A stretch of 64,000 nucleotides of DNA, from NCBI GenBank assembly GCA_024167805.1, contig CP099988.1, forward strand, positions 2,116,001 to 2,180,000, given 5' to 3'. This DNA comes from Methanobacterium sp. ERen5. Its GTDB lineage: Archaea > Methanobacteriota > Methanobacteria > Methanobacteriales > Methanobacteriaceae. Each line of letters starts with the position of its first letter. Within the stretch, counting starts at the first letter, position 1. The notes beneath the pieces are model-generated. The model did not search any database and was not told where the DNA came from. It saw nothing but the letters and a program-made list of their open reading frames with translations. Of the stretch, positions 40,147 to 50,603 are shown in pieces. Position numbers and translations under genes: made by a program.

Positions 40147-40192
40147 TGTCATGTAAATGGGAATTAATTAATTCCCATATCTTTTCATGACA
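40147..40192 (+). terminator. Nested inverted repeat after the YhgE gene
   Basis: A perfect 22-base palindrome at 40157-40178 (half-site ATGGGAATTAA) is flanked by TGTCATG (40147-40153) and CATGACA (40186-40192). It begins ten bases after the stop codon. Its position suggests a terminator or 3' stabiliser; a binding site is possible. Confidence 0.5.
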
Positions 40193-40366
40193 TGAAGAAT
40201 TTTAATTCCGTAAAACAACCTAAGTACTCTTTTTTTAATTTTTTGATACAAATATTTGTAATAAACATCTGTTTTATAAACAATTTAACATGGTTTCCCA
40301 AAAATAGTTGTTAAATGAGCAATTTTAAGTCCAATCTCAAACATACTATAAGGGTTTTTTTAATCT

Positions 40367-41510
40367 ATGATTTTGAAAAATGAAATAGTAGTTCCAAAGG
40401 CGGATGATGAATATTTAGAAGTACTCAAATTAGTTGTGAAGGGATCAGATTTTGAGATCGGAAAAGATCTTGCAAAGATAAGAATGGAAGAATATGAAAT
40501 AGAATTAGACGAGTATCAATCTTCAGTTTACGGTAAAGCAAGACAGAATTACATGAAAAGAAATTTTCCAGCACTAGCAGAAAGAGCTCTTGGAGTAGCT
40601 AATGTATTCAATTTGGATCCAACTAACACAAAATATGACACAACAGTCTTATCATTCGATTTAGGGGATATTGCATGTTCTGCTATCTATTTTCCCGGAA
40701 ATTTAACAGAAAATAACCATCCTTGTGTTTGCAGAAACTTGTACTGGTACGAAGCCAGTGGCAGCGATTTAGAATCTGCATTAATTGGTATAAAAGGTAA
40801 ACCCCCACGGAAATCTCTTTCTAGAATAACTGCCATAGAATTTTATCCTGATGATGGATACAGTGCAGTACAGCTTGGCTCACATGACCTTTTAAACCCA
40901 CCAATGGATGGATTTAACGAAAAAGGACTATTTGTAACCATTTTAACAGATTTACAAGGATTAAAAACACCCATACCTTTTGGAGGGGCCATAGATACTG
41001 GAATGTCTTTCCCCCAACTCACCACCATGATCCTATATAAGTGTGCTACTGTAGAAGAAGCCAAATTTGAAATTCTTCAACAGAGAGTGTACTTCCCATT
41101 TAGAGCCCAAAATTTCTTATTGGAGATAAAGATGGCAATGTAACACTGTTTGAAATAGATGGAAATTCTGGCTAGTACTACTTCATTGATGGAATCCCTA
41201 ATCATCCGTTTATAGTAACCAATCACTCGCTGCACATGTATCTAGAACCTTCTAAATTCCCTAAATATGATGCAAAAGAAGGTTATAACACATTCAATCG
41301 ATGGAATCGCCTAAATAAATACATCAAAATCATGAAGGTGTTTTCACTAAAGAAGACATGTCTGGGGCCATGAGTCTTGTTTACAGCCATTACGGGCAGT
41401 TTATGTCTCAAATATTGAACCTTTTGAGTTTTATCAACAAACAATTGTTATGCGTCAATTCCGTAGTGGTTCAAATATCAGTAGAATTCTTCCAGCTTTT
41501 TTAGCTAATG
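40367..41510 (+). pseudogene. Remnant of a C45-type acyltransferase/amidohydrolase (AAT family)
   Basis: The first 250 codons read as an N-terminal nucleophile-type acyltransferase. A helical N-terminal region is followed by [12 protein letters not shown] (putative nucleophile Cys about 104) and [14 protein letters not shown] (the usual GRNxDW position, altered). [12 protein letters not shown] is also present. The frame breaks at T3 (41113-41115). The continuing frame reads [18 protein letters not shown], then an in-frame TAG, then YYFIDGIPNHPFIVTNHS. It shifts again near 41320. One in-frame stop plus two shifts suggests real decay. I cannot place the C-terminal end exactly. Confidence 0.65.
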
Positions 41511-41782
41511 AAATCCATTATATGTTCCATTTATTCTTTATCTATCCATTTACATTCAATTGTATACATAATAAATCGATTTAGCTGTTTTCAGTTAACT
41601 AGATCTTGAACGCCAAGATTACCGCAATTACAATAAATTGTCAACTTTTCCCGAAATATTAGTATGGGGTGTTTGTTGCATTATATAATTATATTTGAAT
41701 GTGCCTATTCATTTACTTAGGTAGGACGATCGAGAAGGATTACATCAAAGCTAGACACAAATTACCAATAGAGATGATTGAA

Positions 41783-42244
41783 ATGAGAAGATCAGAGAAG
41801 GAAATAAAGGATATTAAAATAATTCACAACATATTAAACGAAGCTGATGTATGTAGAATCGGTTTTTCTAAGGCAAACAAACCATACATCGTTCCAATGA
41901 ACTTTGGATTTGATGAAAACCACATATACCTTCACTCTTCAGTTGAAGGTAAGAAAATGGAGATACTAAAGGAAAACAAAAACATATGCTTCGAAGTTGA
42001 TGTTAAAAGTGAAATTGTCAAGTCAGAAAAACCATGCAACTGGGGAATGCACTACATGAGTGTGATAGGCAGTGGTACTGCTGAACTCATTGAAAAACCT
42101 GAAGAGAAAATAAGGGTACTGGATATCATAATGAGAAAATACGATGATGAGGGTTTAAATTCCCATGACTACTCTGAATCGTCCCTCAAGCGAACTGCAG
42201 TTATTCAAGTTAATATAACAGAACTCACAGGTAAAAGATCATAA
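41783..42244 (+). CDS. Pyridoxamine 5'-phosphate oxidase-like flavin-binding protein (NimA-type)
   Basis: 153 aa from ATG 41783, with GAGATGATT as ribosome site; longer starts lack one. The split-barrel core has ILNEADVCRIGFSKANKPYIVPMNFGFD and IYLHSSVEGKKMEILKENKN, then CFEV and YMSVIGSGTAELI. It matches the 5-nitroimidazole resistance/PNPOx-like family, which binds FMN or F420. Reduction of nitro compounds or flavin trafficking is possible. The stop lies three bases from the end of the convergent Nudix gene. Confidence 0.82.
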   Translation: MRRSEKEIKDIKIIHNILNEADVCRIGFSKANKPYIVPMNFGFDENHIYLHSSVEGKKMEILKENKNICFEVDVKSEIVKSEKPCNWGMHYMSVIGSGTAELIEKPEEKIRVLDIIMRKYDDEGLNSHDYSESSLKRTAVIQVNITELTGKRS

Positions 42245-42247
42245 AAT

Positions 42248-43129
42248 TTATGATTTATGATAGGTTTGAAGGAACCATTCGACCAGTTCACTTGCTATGC
42301 TGATTTTTGAGGGAAACCTGGAAACTTCACTTGCATCGAACCATTTTGCATCCACAATCTCCTTTCCATCCACCTTTATCTCGCCACTAGCATACTTCGC
42401 TGTAAAACCTATCATGAGTGAATTTGGAAATGGCCAAGGCTGACTATCAAAGTATTGGATGTCTTCAACTTCCAAACCAACCTCTTCCATCACTTCTCTT
42501 TTAACAGCTTCTTCCAAGGTTTCTCCTGCTTCTAAAAATCCTGCAACTAAAGCGTACCTATCTTTTAGTCCGTAGCTGTGTTTAGCCATGAGAATTTTAT
42601 CCTCTTTTACTATGGCAGTTATAACAGCTGGTGAAATTCTTGTATAGCTTGTAAACCCACACTCAGGACAGAACTTTGCATTTTCATCTTCCATGGTCAT
42701 GGTTTCTACACCGCACCTGCCACAGAACATGTGATTTTTATCCCAGTTCATAATTTGAAGGGCACGGCCAGCCAGAAGATAAATATCTTCCTCCAGTATA
42801 TCGTAAGCTGTACGCAAATCCAGAAATTCCATTCCACTCCGTACTTGTGTTCCTGGATCCACCTCTATAACATAACATGGTTTATTATTCAGGATACCCA
42901 TGTAATGTTTTCGTTGAGGAATAACGTTAATTTCATTTAAATCTTTATGAAAAGGAATTTTCAAACTGGATTTAGGATTTATTAACATGTGGTCTGATTT
43001 GAAAATAAACCAGTATGATTTTTCTTCATTGTTGGATTCAGGTTTGACCAATGGTTTGTACCTGTTGTAAATACTTTCTCTTTTCATGGTAACTAAGATT
43101 TCATCGAGGATTGTTAAATAATTATTCAT
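42248..43129 (-). CDS. nudC: NudC-like NADH pyrophosphatase (Nudix hydrolase)
   Basis: 293 aa. N-terminal domain (about 1-125), a zinc ribbon at about 140-165 (FCGRCGVETM ... FCPECGFTSYTR) and a Nudix domain with the full box GX5EX7REUXEEXGU (GFLEAGETLEEAVKREVMEE plus VGLEV). The motif SQPWPFPNSLM after it is specific for NADH pyrophosphatases. It cleaves NAD(H) to NMN and AMP and may remove NAD caps from RNA. The symbol rests on domain order and SQPWPFPxS. Confidence 0.88.
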   Translation of the reverse strand: MNNYLTILDEILVTMKRESIYNRYKPLVKPESNNEEKSYWFIFKSDHMLINPKSSLKIPFHKDLNEINVIPQRKHYMGILNNKPCYVIEVDPGTQVRSGMEFLDLRTAYDILEEDIYLLAGRALQIMNWDKNHMFCGRCGVETMTMEDENAKFCPECGFTSYTRISPAVITAIVKEDKILMAKHSYGLKDRYALVAGFLEAGETLEEAVKREVMEEVGLEVEDIQYFDSQPWPFPNSLMIGFTAKYASGEIKVDGKEIVDAKWFDASEVSRFPSKISIASELVEWFLQTYHKS

Positions 43130-43195
43130 AAAAAGATATGTGAGTATGAAAATTTGAAGTAAAATAAGGTTTAAGTAGGATTTCGGTGTTATTTC

Positions 43196-43990
43196 TCAAC
43201 CATTCAAGTAGTAGGATATTGCAAATGCTGCTGCAAGTACCATTACAATGGTTGCTCCAGAAGCCAGGTCAAATATGTATGAAAGTATTAAACCTGTGGT
43301 TGTGAGGATGATTCCAATTACTGTGGCCAGGATCATCAGATTTCTGATGTTGTAACTATACTGCTTAGCAATGGCCGCTGGAATTGTAAATAAAGCTATG
43401 AGCAAAATAACTCCCACTGCCTTAATAAGAACAACCACACTTAAAGCAACCAGTGCCAAAAGAAGTAGGTATATTGCAAGGGCATGTACACCTGTAACAC
43501 TTGAAAATTCTTCGTCAAAGGAAACTGCAAGAAATTCCCTTCTGAAGATGTAAACCACAGCCACTATGATCATGTCAAGCACTAACATTATCAGGAGATC
43601 AGAGTTTGAAACGGTTAATATACTTCCAAACAGGTAACTGAAAAGGTCAGGAGCATATCCTGGAGTTAAATTTATAAATATAACTCCTATGGCCATGCCA
43701 ACGCTCCAAAGTATTCCGATAGCAGTGTCTTCACTTATTTTTGCAACCTGTCTTACACCACCAATTGCCATTGCTGAAACTATACTAAAGGGTATGGCAG
43801 CTAATACCGGGTTAACTCCAAGAAAATAACCCATACCCACCCCTCCAAATGCTGCATGGGAAATTGCACCACTTAAAGATACAATTCTTTTTATAACAAC
43901 GTAACTTCCCACAACTCCACAAGCTACACTGATTAAAACAGCAGCAACAAGGGCCTTTTGCATGAATGGGTACTGGAAAATTTCAAGCAT
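43196..43990 (-). CDS. Metal ABC transporter permease (ZnuB/MntB family)
   Basis: 264 aa from ATG 43990 (AGGAGATTTGAT upstream). Eight membrane segments, with the family landmarks [20 protein letters not shown] and [19 protein letters not shown], and the late TIPAAIAKQ. It forms the channel for a zinc, manganese or related ion with the ATPase and binding protein encoded upstream on the same strand. Confidence 0.92.
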   Translation of the reverse strand: MLEIFQYPFMQKALVAAVLISVACGVVGSYVVIKRIVSLSGAISHAAFGGVGMGYFLGVNPVLAAIPFSIVSAMAIGGVRQVAKISEDTAIGILWSVGMAIGVIFINLTPGYAPDLFSYLFGSILTVSNSDLLIMLVLDMIIVAVVYIFRREFLAVSFDEEFSSVTGVHALAIYLLLLALVALSVVVLIKAVGVILLIALFTIPAAIAKQYSYNIRNLMILATVIGIILTTTGLILSYIFDLASGATIVMVLAAAFAISYYLNG

Positions 43991-44019
43991 GATAATCAAA
44001 TCTCCTAGGATAACAGCCT

Positions 44020-44766
44020 TTAATGGTCTTTAAGTATTCTGTGGGGTATTCCATGACTTATGAGTTCTATTGGGCAGTGATAAATTTCTTCCAATCCATT
44101 GGCAGAGTTTTCAACATCCCCATGGTAGAAGAGTTTCCTGTTTAAGCATGCAATTTTATCAACGTGGGTGGAAACCGCACCAACATCATGACTCACTAAA
44201 ATTATGGCCATTTTTTCATTTAAACGTGCCATGAGATTGTAAAATGAACTCTGCATTTCTGGGTCAATGCTGGCCATTGGTTCGTCCATGATTAGAAGTT
44301 TAGGATCTCTCACAATGGCACGGGCAATGAAAACCCTCTGCATCTGACCCCCCGACAGTTTACTTATCTGTCTATCCTTGAGATCTCGCATCTCCATGTC
44401 ATCCAGAACTTTTAAAACAGCTTCCCTATCCTCAGCATTGTAACCCTTAAATAAACCATGGTACCGGCCTGTTAAAACAGTTTCAAACACATTTATGGGA
44501 AAATCAGGATCAAAATTAACATGCTGTGGTAGATAACCCATTAAATGTCTAGATTTCACAGGATCCCTTCCAAAAACCTGAACTTCACCAGAATCAGGTT
44601 TTAAAATACCTAAAATTAACTTTAATAGTGTGCTTTTACCTCCACCGTTTGGACCTATTACTGCCATAAAATCCTTTTCATCAATATCGAGACAAATATC
44701 ATCCAATACTAACTGTTCATCGTACTTAAGATCCACATTTCTAATTTTCACGGCTTCAACTGACAT
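44020..44766 (-). CDS. Metal ABC transporter ATPase (ZnuC family)
   Basis: About 248 aa from ATG 44766 ([10 protein letters not shown]); ATG 44775 is equally possible. Walker A is [10 protein letters not shown], the signature is LSGGQMQRV, Walker B is [10 protein letters not shown] and the switch His is in LVSHD. PLLSLP-type Q-loop residues appear as [11 protein letters not shown]. It lies between the binding-protein and permease genes in a typical three-gene importer. Confidence 0.93.
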   Translation of the reverse strand: MSVEAVKIRNVDLKYDEQLVLDDICLDIDEKDFMAVIGPNGGGKSTLLKLILGILKPDSGEVQVFGRDPVKSRHLMGYLPQHVNFDPDFPINVFETVLTGRYHGLFKGYNAEDREAVLKVLDDMEMRDLKDRQISKLSGGQMQRVFIARAIVRDPKLLIMDEPMASIDPEMQSSFYNLMARLNEKMAIILVSHDVGAVSTHVDKIACLNRKLFYHGDVENSANGLEEIYHCPIELISHGIPHRILKDH

Positions 44767-44815
44767 TTTAAACATTTCCCTTATGTGAGTTAGTTTCATA
44801 AAATTCAATAAAATT

Positions 44816-45697
44816 TCATGCTTTTGAGAAGGCAACTGCAATGTTTGCCATGTTTTGCAGATAATTTTCATCCAGATCATTTACTGTAACAACTTTTCCC
44901 CCAATTTGCGATGCAATAGATTGCATAAATCTTGGATCGTACTGTGGTTCATTGTAAACTGTTGTTATGTTGTATTCCTTGGCAGTGTTTATCATCATGG
45001 CAATTCTTTGGGGTGATGGTTCTTCATCGTTTATCATGGCCCCTATTTCTGTTATGTTGTAGTCCCTTGCCAGATATCCAAATGCCGGATGAAGTACAAG
45101 GATATAGGTGTTATTTTTATCCTTGAGAAGTTTGGTGGTATTCTTATCTAGTTCATCGAGCTCTTGAAGATAGGCATCCCTATTTTTGGTGAAATAATCT
45201 TTATCTGCAGGATCAACTTCTACCAGTCCATTGTAAATGTTGTTTACCATTATTTTAGCATTTTTAGGGTCGGCCCATACATGGGGATCTACGGTATCTG
45301 ATTCGTTTTCTGCAGAGTTAGGTATTAACTCTACACCCTCAGATGCATTTACAACAAGTAGGTTGGGATTGGTTTCACGAATTTTATCCATGTAATTGTT
45401 TTCAAATTCTACAGATGATCCCATCATAACATATATTTGGGCATTTGAAACTTGGGAAAGCTGATTTGGTCTGGGTTCGTATGTATGGGGATCAGATCCC
45501 TCTGGAACCATGAGGCTAACATCTACCTTGGATCCACCAACAGCTTTAACCCATTCAACTTCAGGACCTAAACTCACAACCACTCCAATTTTGCTGGTTT
45601 CAATTTTGGAACTATTTTTTTGCTGGGCCAGATAGCCTAAAACAATGGCAGAAATTAAAAGAATTATTATAACAACGGCTATCCTTTTTTTCTTCAT
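44816..45697 (-). CDS. Metal ABC transporter substrate-binding protein (ZnuA family)
   Basis: 293 aa. N-terminal hydrophobic anchor (about 6-23), no lipobox cysteine. Metal ligands fit the cluster A-I pattern: SDPHTYEP (first His), [11 protein letters not shown] (second His), [15 protein letters not shown] (third His) and [11 protein letters not shown] (acidic ligand). The His-rich loop of many zinc-specific proteins is absent and replaced by a short acidic loop, which may favour another metal. A NikR-like regulator is divergent at 45978. Confidence 0.9.
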   Translation of the reverse strand: MKKKRIAVVIIILLISAIVLGYLAQQKNSSKIETSKIGVVVSLGPEVEWVKAVGGSKVDVSLMVPEGSDPHTYEPRPNQLSQVSNAQIYVMMGSSVEFENNYMDKIRETNPNLLVVNASEGVELIPNSAENESDTVDPHVWADPKNAKIMVNNIYNGLVEVDPADKDYFTKNRDAYLQELDELDKNTTKLLKDKNNTYILVLHPAFGYLARDYNITEIGAMINDEEPSPQRIAMMINTAKEYNITTVYNEPQYDPRFMQSIASQIGGKVVTVNDLDENYLQNMANIAVAFSKA

Positions 45698-45977
45698 TTT
45701 ACCCCATATCCCACTGGTTTAGAAGAATATTACAACATATTATATGGATTTATTAATATTTAAAACTAATCTTAATAATTTTTAGCAAATAATATTTAAA
45801 ACATTATTAAAATTTTGATACTAAATAAAATATAACACGCCTAATTCTAGGGAATAACCTCTAAAATCTTAAAAAGAGTGATATAACAGGGATAAATGTG
45901 GGTCGATAAATTTTGTTTCCAATACAAAATAAATAATATTAATAACTATATTAAACATATTAACTAAATGATTTCCC

Positions 45978-46361
45978 ATGACAATTATCAGCATATCACT
46001 AACTGAAGAGCTGCTTCAAGAGATTGATCAGCTCAAGGATGAAACTGGATTTTCTGGCAGATCTGATGTGATCAGGGCTAGTGCACGCAAGATGATTGCT
46101 GATAATCAAGAAAAGAAAAATCTTGATGGAAACATAAATTCCATACTCATTTTAATACATAAACAGAAATCTGAAGACAAGGTCACAGAAATTAAACATG
46201 ATTTTGAGGACATAATAGAAACACAGATACACAGCCATCTCAAAGAAGACAAGTGTTTAGAGCTTTTCATACTTGAGGGAGATGCCAAAAGAATGCACAC
46301 CCTGACAAAGATGTTTCAAACCACGAAAAAAATTGATTACGTAAGACTCATAACAATTTAG
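45978..46361 (+). CDS. NikR-family ribbon-helix-helix metalloregulator
   Basis: 127 aa. The N-terminal ribbon-helix-helix is [19 protein letters not shown] followed by [17 protein letters not shown]. The C-terminal ACT-like domain has [19 protein letters not shown], which keeps the His-x-His and Cys positions used for nickel in NikR. The region before it is KHDFEDIIE. It is divergent from a ZnuABC-type importer. Nickel is essential for methanogens, so nickel control of this importer is plausible, but the metal cannot be fixed from sequence. Confidence 0.82.
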   Translation: MTIISISLTEELLQEIDQLKDETGFSGRSDVIRASARKMIADNQEKKNLDGNINSILILIHKQKSEDKVTEIKHDFEDIIETQIHSHLKEDKCLELFILEGDAKRMHTLTKMFQTTKKIDYVRLITI

Positions 46362-46461
46362 ACTTTTACACCCAATTCAATTATTCTAAAAAAAGAAACA
46401 GATGGAAGGTTCAGAGTTAATCTTCTCCATTCATATCCTAAATTTGTAAATTTTTTTTATG

Positions 46462-47847
46462 TTACTTCCTAATGTAGGATGCAAATATCCCTACAAAGCA
46501 CAGACCTGCACAGATCATGAAGATGGTGTTTACACTAGAAATGAGTGCCGGATAGTTGGATGGTTCTATAACCACATTTCCAATGAAAACTGAGAATACC
46601 AGCATGGCAATCCCCATACTCAGCATTTGCCCCATTAAACGCATGGTACCAACTGTTGCAGATGCAATTCCATAAAACTTCTTTTCAACAGAACCCATTA
46701 TAGCGTTGGTGTTTGGTGATGAGAAAAGACCCAGACCAAATCCAAGTACCAGTAAAACCATGATGATGTATTCAGTACTTGTGGAACTGCTTAAAAATGT
46801 GAAGCAAAGAAGGCTTAGTGTTGTGATGGCCATTCCAATCGTTGCAATCAAACCTGGAGAAAATTTATCCGAAAGACGGCCGGCTATTGGAGAAGTTATG
46901 GCCATGACAACAGGTTGTGCAACCAAGATAATACCTGCTGCCTGGGGATCCATACCCTTTATGTACTGCAGATAAAGGCTTAAAAGGAAAACAACAGCAA
47001 AGGTTGAACTGTAATTTATAAGTGCAGCAAGACTTGAAAATCCAAAGGTTTTGTTTCTAAATAACCTAACTTCAAACACCGGATTCTTTACCCTTAATTC
47101 AAATGCTGCGAATATTAAAAGTCCTATAACTCCTGCTAAAACCATTAGAATTCCGTAAAATCCTGGAAGTATGGAAAAACCATAGATCAAAATTACGAGG
47201 GCAACACTGTAAATAACAGACCCGGGTATATCAAAGGTTTCACCAGCACATTCTGCCCATTCTCCCCTGAGTTTAGTTATTGTAAGTGCAATAACCAACA
47301 GTCCGAGGGGTATAACAATAAGGAAAATACTTCTCCATCCGAAGTACTGTGTAAGCAAACCTCCTAGAACAGGACCCATACTCAAACCAATATAAACACT
47401 TGCAATATTGATTCCAATGGCTTTTCCACGTTCATTTCTAGGATAAACCGATGTTATAATGGCGAGTCCAGTAACGAAGATCATTGCAGAACCCACACCC
47501 TGTATGATCCTGAAAACTATGAGTGATATTATGGATGGTGCTATGGCACACAGAAATGAAGCTATTGTGAATATGATGATTCCATAGGTGAATATCTTTT
47601 TCATCCCATAGATATCTGCAATTCTACCAAATGGTACTGCAAAAACAGCAGCTGCAAGAAGATATGCAGTTGGAATCCAGCTTAAAAGAATGACATCTGC
47701 CCCAAAACTGGAACCTATTGTTGGAATTGCTATGTTCACGGCAGATGCCATGAAAGGTGTGAAAAATGAGGCTAAAGTTGCGACGAGTAATGCTACTATC
47801 CTATTATTGATACTGTGTTCTGGTTTACAAGATTTTTCATTAGTCAA
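46462..47847 (-). CDS. MFS multidrug exporter (DHA2/EmrB-QacA type)
   Basis: 461 aa with about 14 hydrophobic segments, the number typical for DHA2 exporters. Conserved motif A region is GRIADIYGMKKIF, and motif C-like GPVLGGLLTQYFGWRSIF marks antiporters. TTG 47847 is used as start because AGGAG lies upstream. It follows a MarR gene on the same strand with a 58-base gap, so MarR probably represses export of toxic compounds. Confidence 0.92.
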   Translation of the reverse strand: MTNEKSCKPEHSINNRIVALLVATLASFFTPFMASAVNIAIPTIGSSFGADVILLSWIPTAYLLAAAVFAVPFGRIADIYGMKKIFTYGIIIFTIASFLCAIAPSIISLIVFRIIQGVGSAMIFVTGLAIITSVYPRNERGKAIGINIASVYIGLSMGPVLGGLLTQYFGWRSIFLIVIPLGLLVIALTITKLRGEWAECAGETFDIPGSVIYSVALVILIYGFSILPGFYGILMVLAGVIGLLIFAAFELRVKNPVFEVRLFRNKTFGFSSLAALINYSSTFAVVFLLSLYLQYIKGMDPQAAGIILVAQPVVMAITSPIAGRLSDKFSPGLIATIGMAITTLSLLCFTFLSSSTSTEYIIMVLLVLGFGLGLFSSPNTNAIMGSVEKKFYGIASATVGTMRLMGQMLSMGIAMLVFSVFIGNVVIEPSNYPALISSVNTIFMICAGLCFVGIFASYIRK

Positions 47848-47905
47848 TAAAATTTCTCCTAAATATTAAATTAAAATACACTAAAAATATTGTTGTTGGG
47901 ACAGA

Positions 47906-48370
47906 TCAGTCATCCAAGTTTTTGTTTAATTCATTCAAACTTTTTAGAAAGTTTTTCAAGGATTTATCATCCATTTTGTTCAAAGCGTTGTGTAGGAAAA
48001 TGTTTCCTGCTTCATTTTTAATGGTATCGATCATATTCTGTCCTTCCTTGCTCAGCATAACACGGCAGATTCTATGATCCTTATCATCTTTTATCTTTAA
48101 GATGATTCCCCTATTTTCCAATCTTTTCACACGTTCAGAGATGGTATGAGGAGCGTTACCTGTAAAATCTGCGATGTTGCCTATGGTTGGTGGAAGGGAA
48201 TCTGATGAGATTGTCATTTCATTGTGATGATCCAGTTCTATCAAGAGGTGAAACTGTTCAAAGGAAAAACCATACTTCTGTGCGGTTTCCCTGTGTTTAA
48301 GCCTGATTTGCTTGTTAATTTGTTCCCAAGATCTTACTATCTCGCTGATATCTTCCATAACTAACACCAT
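47906..48370 (-). CDS. MarR-family transcriptional regulator
   Basis: 154 aa. The winged helix is at about 60-110 (TIGNIADFTGNAPHTISERVKR and LENRGIILKIKDDKDHRICR) between dimerisation helices, the standard MarR layout. It may begin at ATG 48370 or at ATG 48358 (MEDISEIV). It precedes the MFS exporter gene. An inverted repeat and a second matching half-site lie in the promoter (48377-48432), suggesting self-control. Confidence 0.9.
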   Translation of the reverse strand: MVLVMEDISEIVRSWEQINKQIRLKHRETAQKYGFSFEQFHLLIELDHHNEMTISSDSLPPTIGNIADFTGNAPHTISERVKRLENRGIILKIKDDKDHRICRVMLSKEGQNMIDTIKNEAGNIFLHNALNKMDDKSLKNFLKSLNELNKNLDD

Positions 48371-48376
48371 AATTAT

Positions 48377-48432
48377 ATCGTGATACGATTTATATCTGCG
48401 ACTCTTAATATAATATTGGGTTTCGTATCATG
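48377..48432 (-). promoter_or_regulatory. Probable MarR operator and promoter
   Basis: ATCGT-GAT-ACGAT (48377-48389) lies just upstream of the MarR start. A second copy of the half-site family, TCGTATCATG (48423-48432), is in the opposite sense about 34 bases away. An AT-rich TATA-like stretch (about 48406-48415) lies between them. Confidence 0.4.
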
Positions 48433-48556
48433 CAATAAAAATCCATGATAATAATAAATACTTAAAATTCTTCACCACTATAAACTCAAATAAACTTGGT
48501 TAAATCAGTCACTTTAATAAGTTAATATAGAAAAACTACAAAATGAGTTGGAATAA

Positions 48557-49381
48557 ATGGATGAACATAAAGTTAAACAGATCAACCGCGAAAAAAGGGG
48601 ACAAATTACAGATGAGTACCTTTCACAGTTTGAAGAATTAGCTGATGAAAGCATAATCCAAATGTTAAAGGATAAAAATCCCCAAAAACGGACTGCAGCC
48701 GCAAAAATTTTGGGTAAAACACCAAATTCAAAAAATGTGGCCATTTTATGTGGAGCAATGAAGAATGAGAAAGCCCTTTATTCTAGAATTGCAATGTCAG
48801 AGTCATTGGGAGAAATGGGTGAAATTGCAGTTCCAAATCTAATTGATCTCCTGGGAATGTTGGGAAACAACCAAGAAAGGGAACTGCCCACCAAATACTT
48901 CAAAAAGAAAAACTTTCCACTACAACATGATTTAGCAGCAAGAACATTGGTAAAGGTTGGAAGACCTGCACTACCTTATCTCATCAAAACGATTAAAAGC
49001 ACCCCTGATGTATTTACAAAGGAACAAGCAGCAGATACTATTGGGGGAATAACCTATAAAACCCAGGATCAATCAGCTGTTGATATCATCATCCAAACAA
49101 CCCTTGAAAACATCAACAATCCAGATAACAGTGTATTGTTATGGAAATCTGTAAGGGCTCTGAGTGGATTTCAAAAAAATAGAAAGGCATTTGATGTACT
49201 TATGGGAATGTTAGAACATGAAACTAGGCCCCCAATCCTATGGGAAACACTCCGAAGCCTTGGAAAAATAGGTATCTGCAACACCCAACTAACAACTTTC
49301 CTTAAAAACTTTGAAACAGAAAATCCTGAAATAAAACTTGCATATGATAGGATTTTGGTTGATCTAAAATTGTACATATAA
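48557..49381 (+). CDS. HEAT-repeat protein
   Basis: 274 aa of helical repeats, without a catalytic motif: IIQMLKDKNPQKRTAAAKIL, then AILCGAMKNEKALYSRIAMS, then AVPNLIDLLG, then DLAARTLVKVGRPALPYLI, and LRSLGKIGICNTQLTTFLKN. About six units of 30-35 residues. Such proteins are scaffolds or lyase-like; the partner is unknown. It is divergent from the MarR/MFS unit and convergent with the membrane hydrolase gene. Confidence 0.82.
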   Translation: MDEHKVKQINREKRGQITDEYLSQFEELADESIIQMLKDKNPQKRTAAAKILGKTPNSKNVAILCGAMKNEKALYSRIAMSESLGEMGEIAVPNLIDLLGMLGNNQERELPTKYFKKKNFPLQHDLAARTLVKVGRPALPYLIKTIKSTPDVFTKEQAADTIGGITYKTQDQSAVDIIIQTTLENINNPDNSVLLWKSVRALSGFQKNRKAFDVLMGMLEHETRPPILWETLRSLGKIGICNTQLTTFLKNFETENPEIKLAYDRILVDLKLYI

Positions 49382-49430
49382 AATAAGAAGTAAATATATG
49401 TTTTACCATTAATACACTATTTTTTTTAAT

Positions 49431-50372
49431 CTAAACTGTAACAGTTAAGTTGCTTTTTGTGTAACTCTTTACAACATCGTAGTAGGTAACATCCCAATTG
49501 TTTCCATTGTAACTGGCATTTTCAAGTGCAAAGAAGCGGTTCCATTTAAACTGTTTAACAGCAGGATAGCTGTCTGCGATCTTTATGGCCCTCAGACCCG
49601 AATTATAATCTCCACCCGTTATCAATGGGCTTGAATAGTAATTTACATTGTACTGGTTGTTGTACCATCCATTGTAAACTGACACAGCAAAGCTCATGTT
49701 ATGGGGGTCATGTTTTACAACGTTCCATAGAAATATGTTGTTGGTTGGATACACATCCAGCTCAGAGTAGTTACCATACAAGGTGGGTGTTTCATGGTCC
49801 ATTATGCTAATTTTTTCGTAGGCCCTCACCCCTCCAAAGGCAATCAAAATTATCATGAATATAGTCATGGCTGCCTTTTTATATTTGGTGTCCACCCTTA
49901 GATAGATAACGAGCAATACTATGGCAGCGATCACAATCATAATCGCATCCAATGATTGGTAAAGATTTAGAGCGTACCTTGTAATTGAAAATGGGAAAAA
50001 TAATGGAATTCCAAGGGTTGTTAAATAATCAAGGAAAAGATGGGTTAAAACTCCAAAATATGCAATGGCAACGGTTGTTTTGGTGAATTTTACGGAAATA
50101 TCCCTTTTTATAAGGTTGCCTATGAATTCATTCACCTGTTTTCTTGATATTACGTACAGAAATATGGTAGAGGTTACAAATCCGAAGATGAAAGAATGGG
50201 TGATTCCTCTGTGGGAGAATATGAAAAAATTTGGGGATAAAAGTCCAATCCATGCGATAAATATCGTATCAAAATCTGGTGAAATACCGCCAAAAGCTCC
50301 TGCAAGTTTATTCTTGCTTTTAAGGGCGTAAAGAATTATGTACGGTACTAAAAAATGTGTAAACAGATCCAT
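49431..50372 (-). CDS. Membrane-bound metal-dependent hydrolase (DUF457/YdjM family)
   Basis: 313 aa from ATG 50372 (MDLFTHFLVPYI). The metal motifs of the family are GGISPDFDT and SHRGITHSF, then LTHLFLDYLTTLG, giving His/Asp clusters close to the membrane. About five membrane segments lie in the first 190 residues; the C-terminal 125 residues are soluble and tyrosine/asparagine rich, probably outside. Function is uncertain, with membrane-lipid hydrolysis suggested. Confidence 0.85.
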   Translation of the reverse strand: MDLFTHFLVPYIILYALKSKNKLAGAFGGISPDFDTIFIAWIGLLSPNFFIFSHRGITHSFIFGFVTSTIFLYVISRKQVNEFIGNLIKRDISVKFTKTTVAIAYFGVLTHLFLDYLTTLGIPLFFPFSITRYALNLYQSLDAIMIVIAAIVLLVIYLRVDTKYKKAAMTIFMIILIAFGGVRAYEKISIMDHETPTLYGNYSELDVYPTNNIFLWNVVKHDPHNMSFAVSVYNGWYNNQYNVNYYSSPLITGGDYNSGLRAIKIADSYPAVKQFKWNRFFALENASYNGNNWDVTYYDVVKSYTKSNLTVTV

Positions 50373-50603
50373 GATATTTACCAACCAACAAATTGATTCT
50401 GATGCAATAGCTTCGAGGGATTGAACTTAATATTCTCCTTAAAGCATTAAATAGTTCGTATTCCTATTTAAAAAAATTAGTTGATGCAATTTGGACCCAA
50501 AAAATTAGAGTACAAAGCTGCAGGTTTCACATTCATATCCTTCAATTTTATCCAAACACAATAATTATGTTTTATTGTTTTTATAAACGATCAATTGGGT
50601 TGA

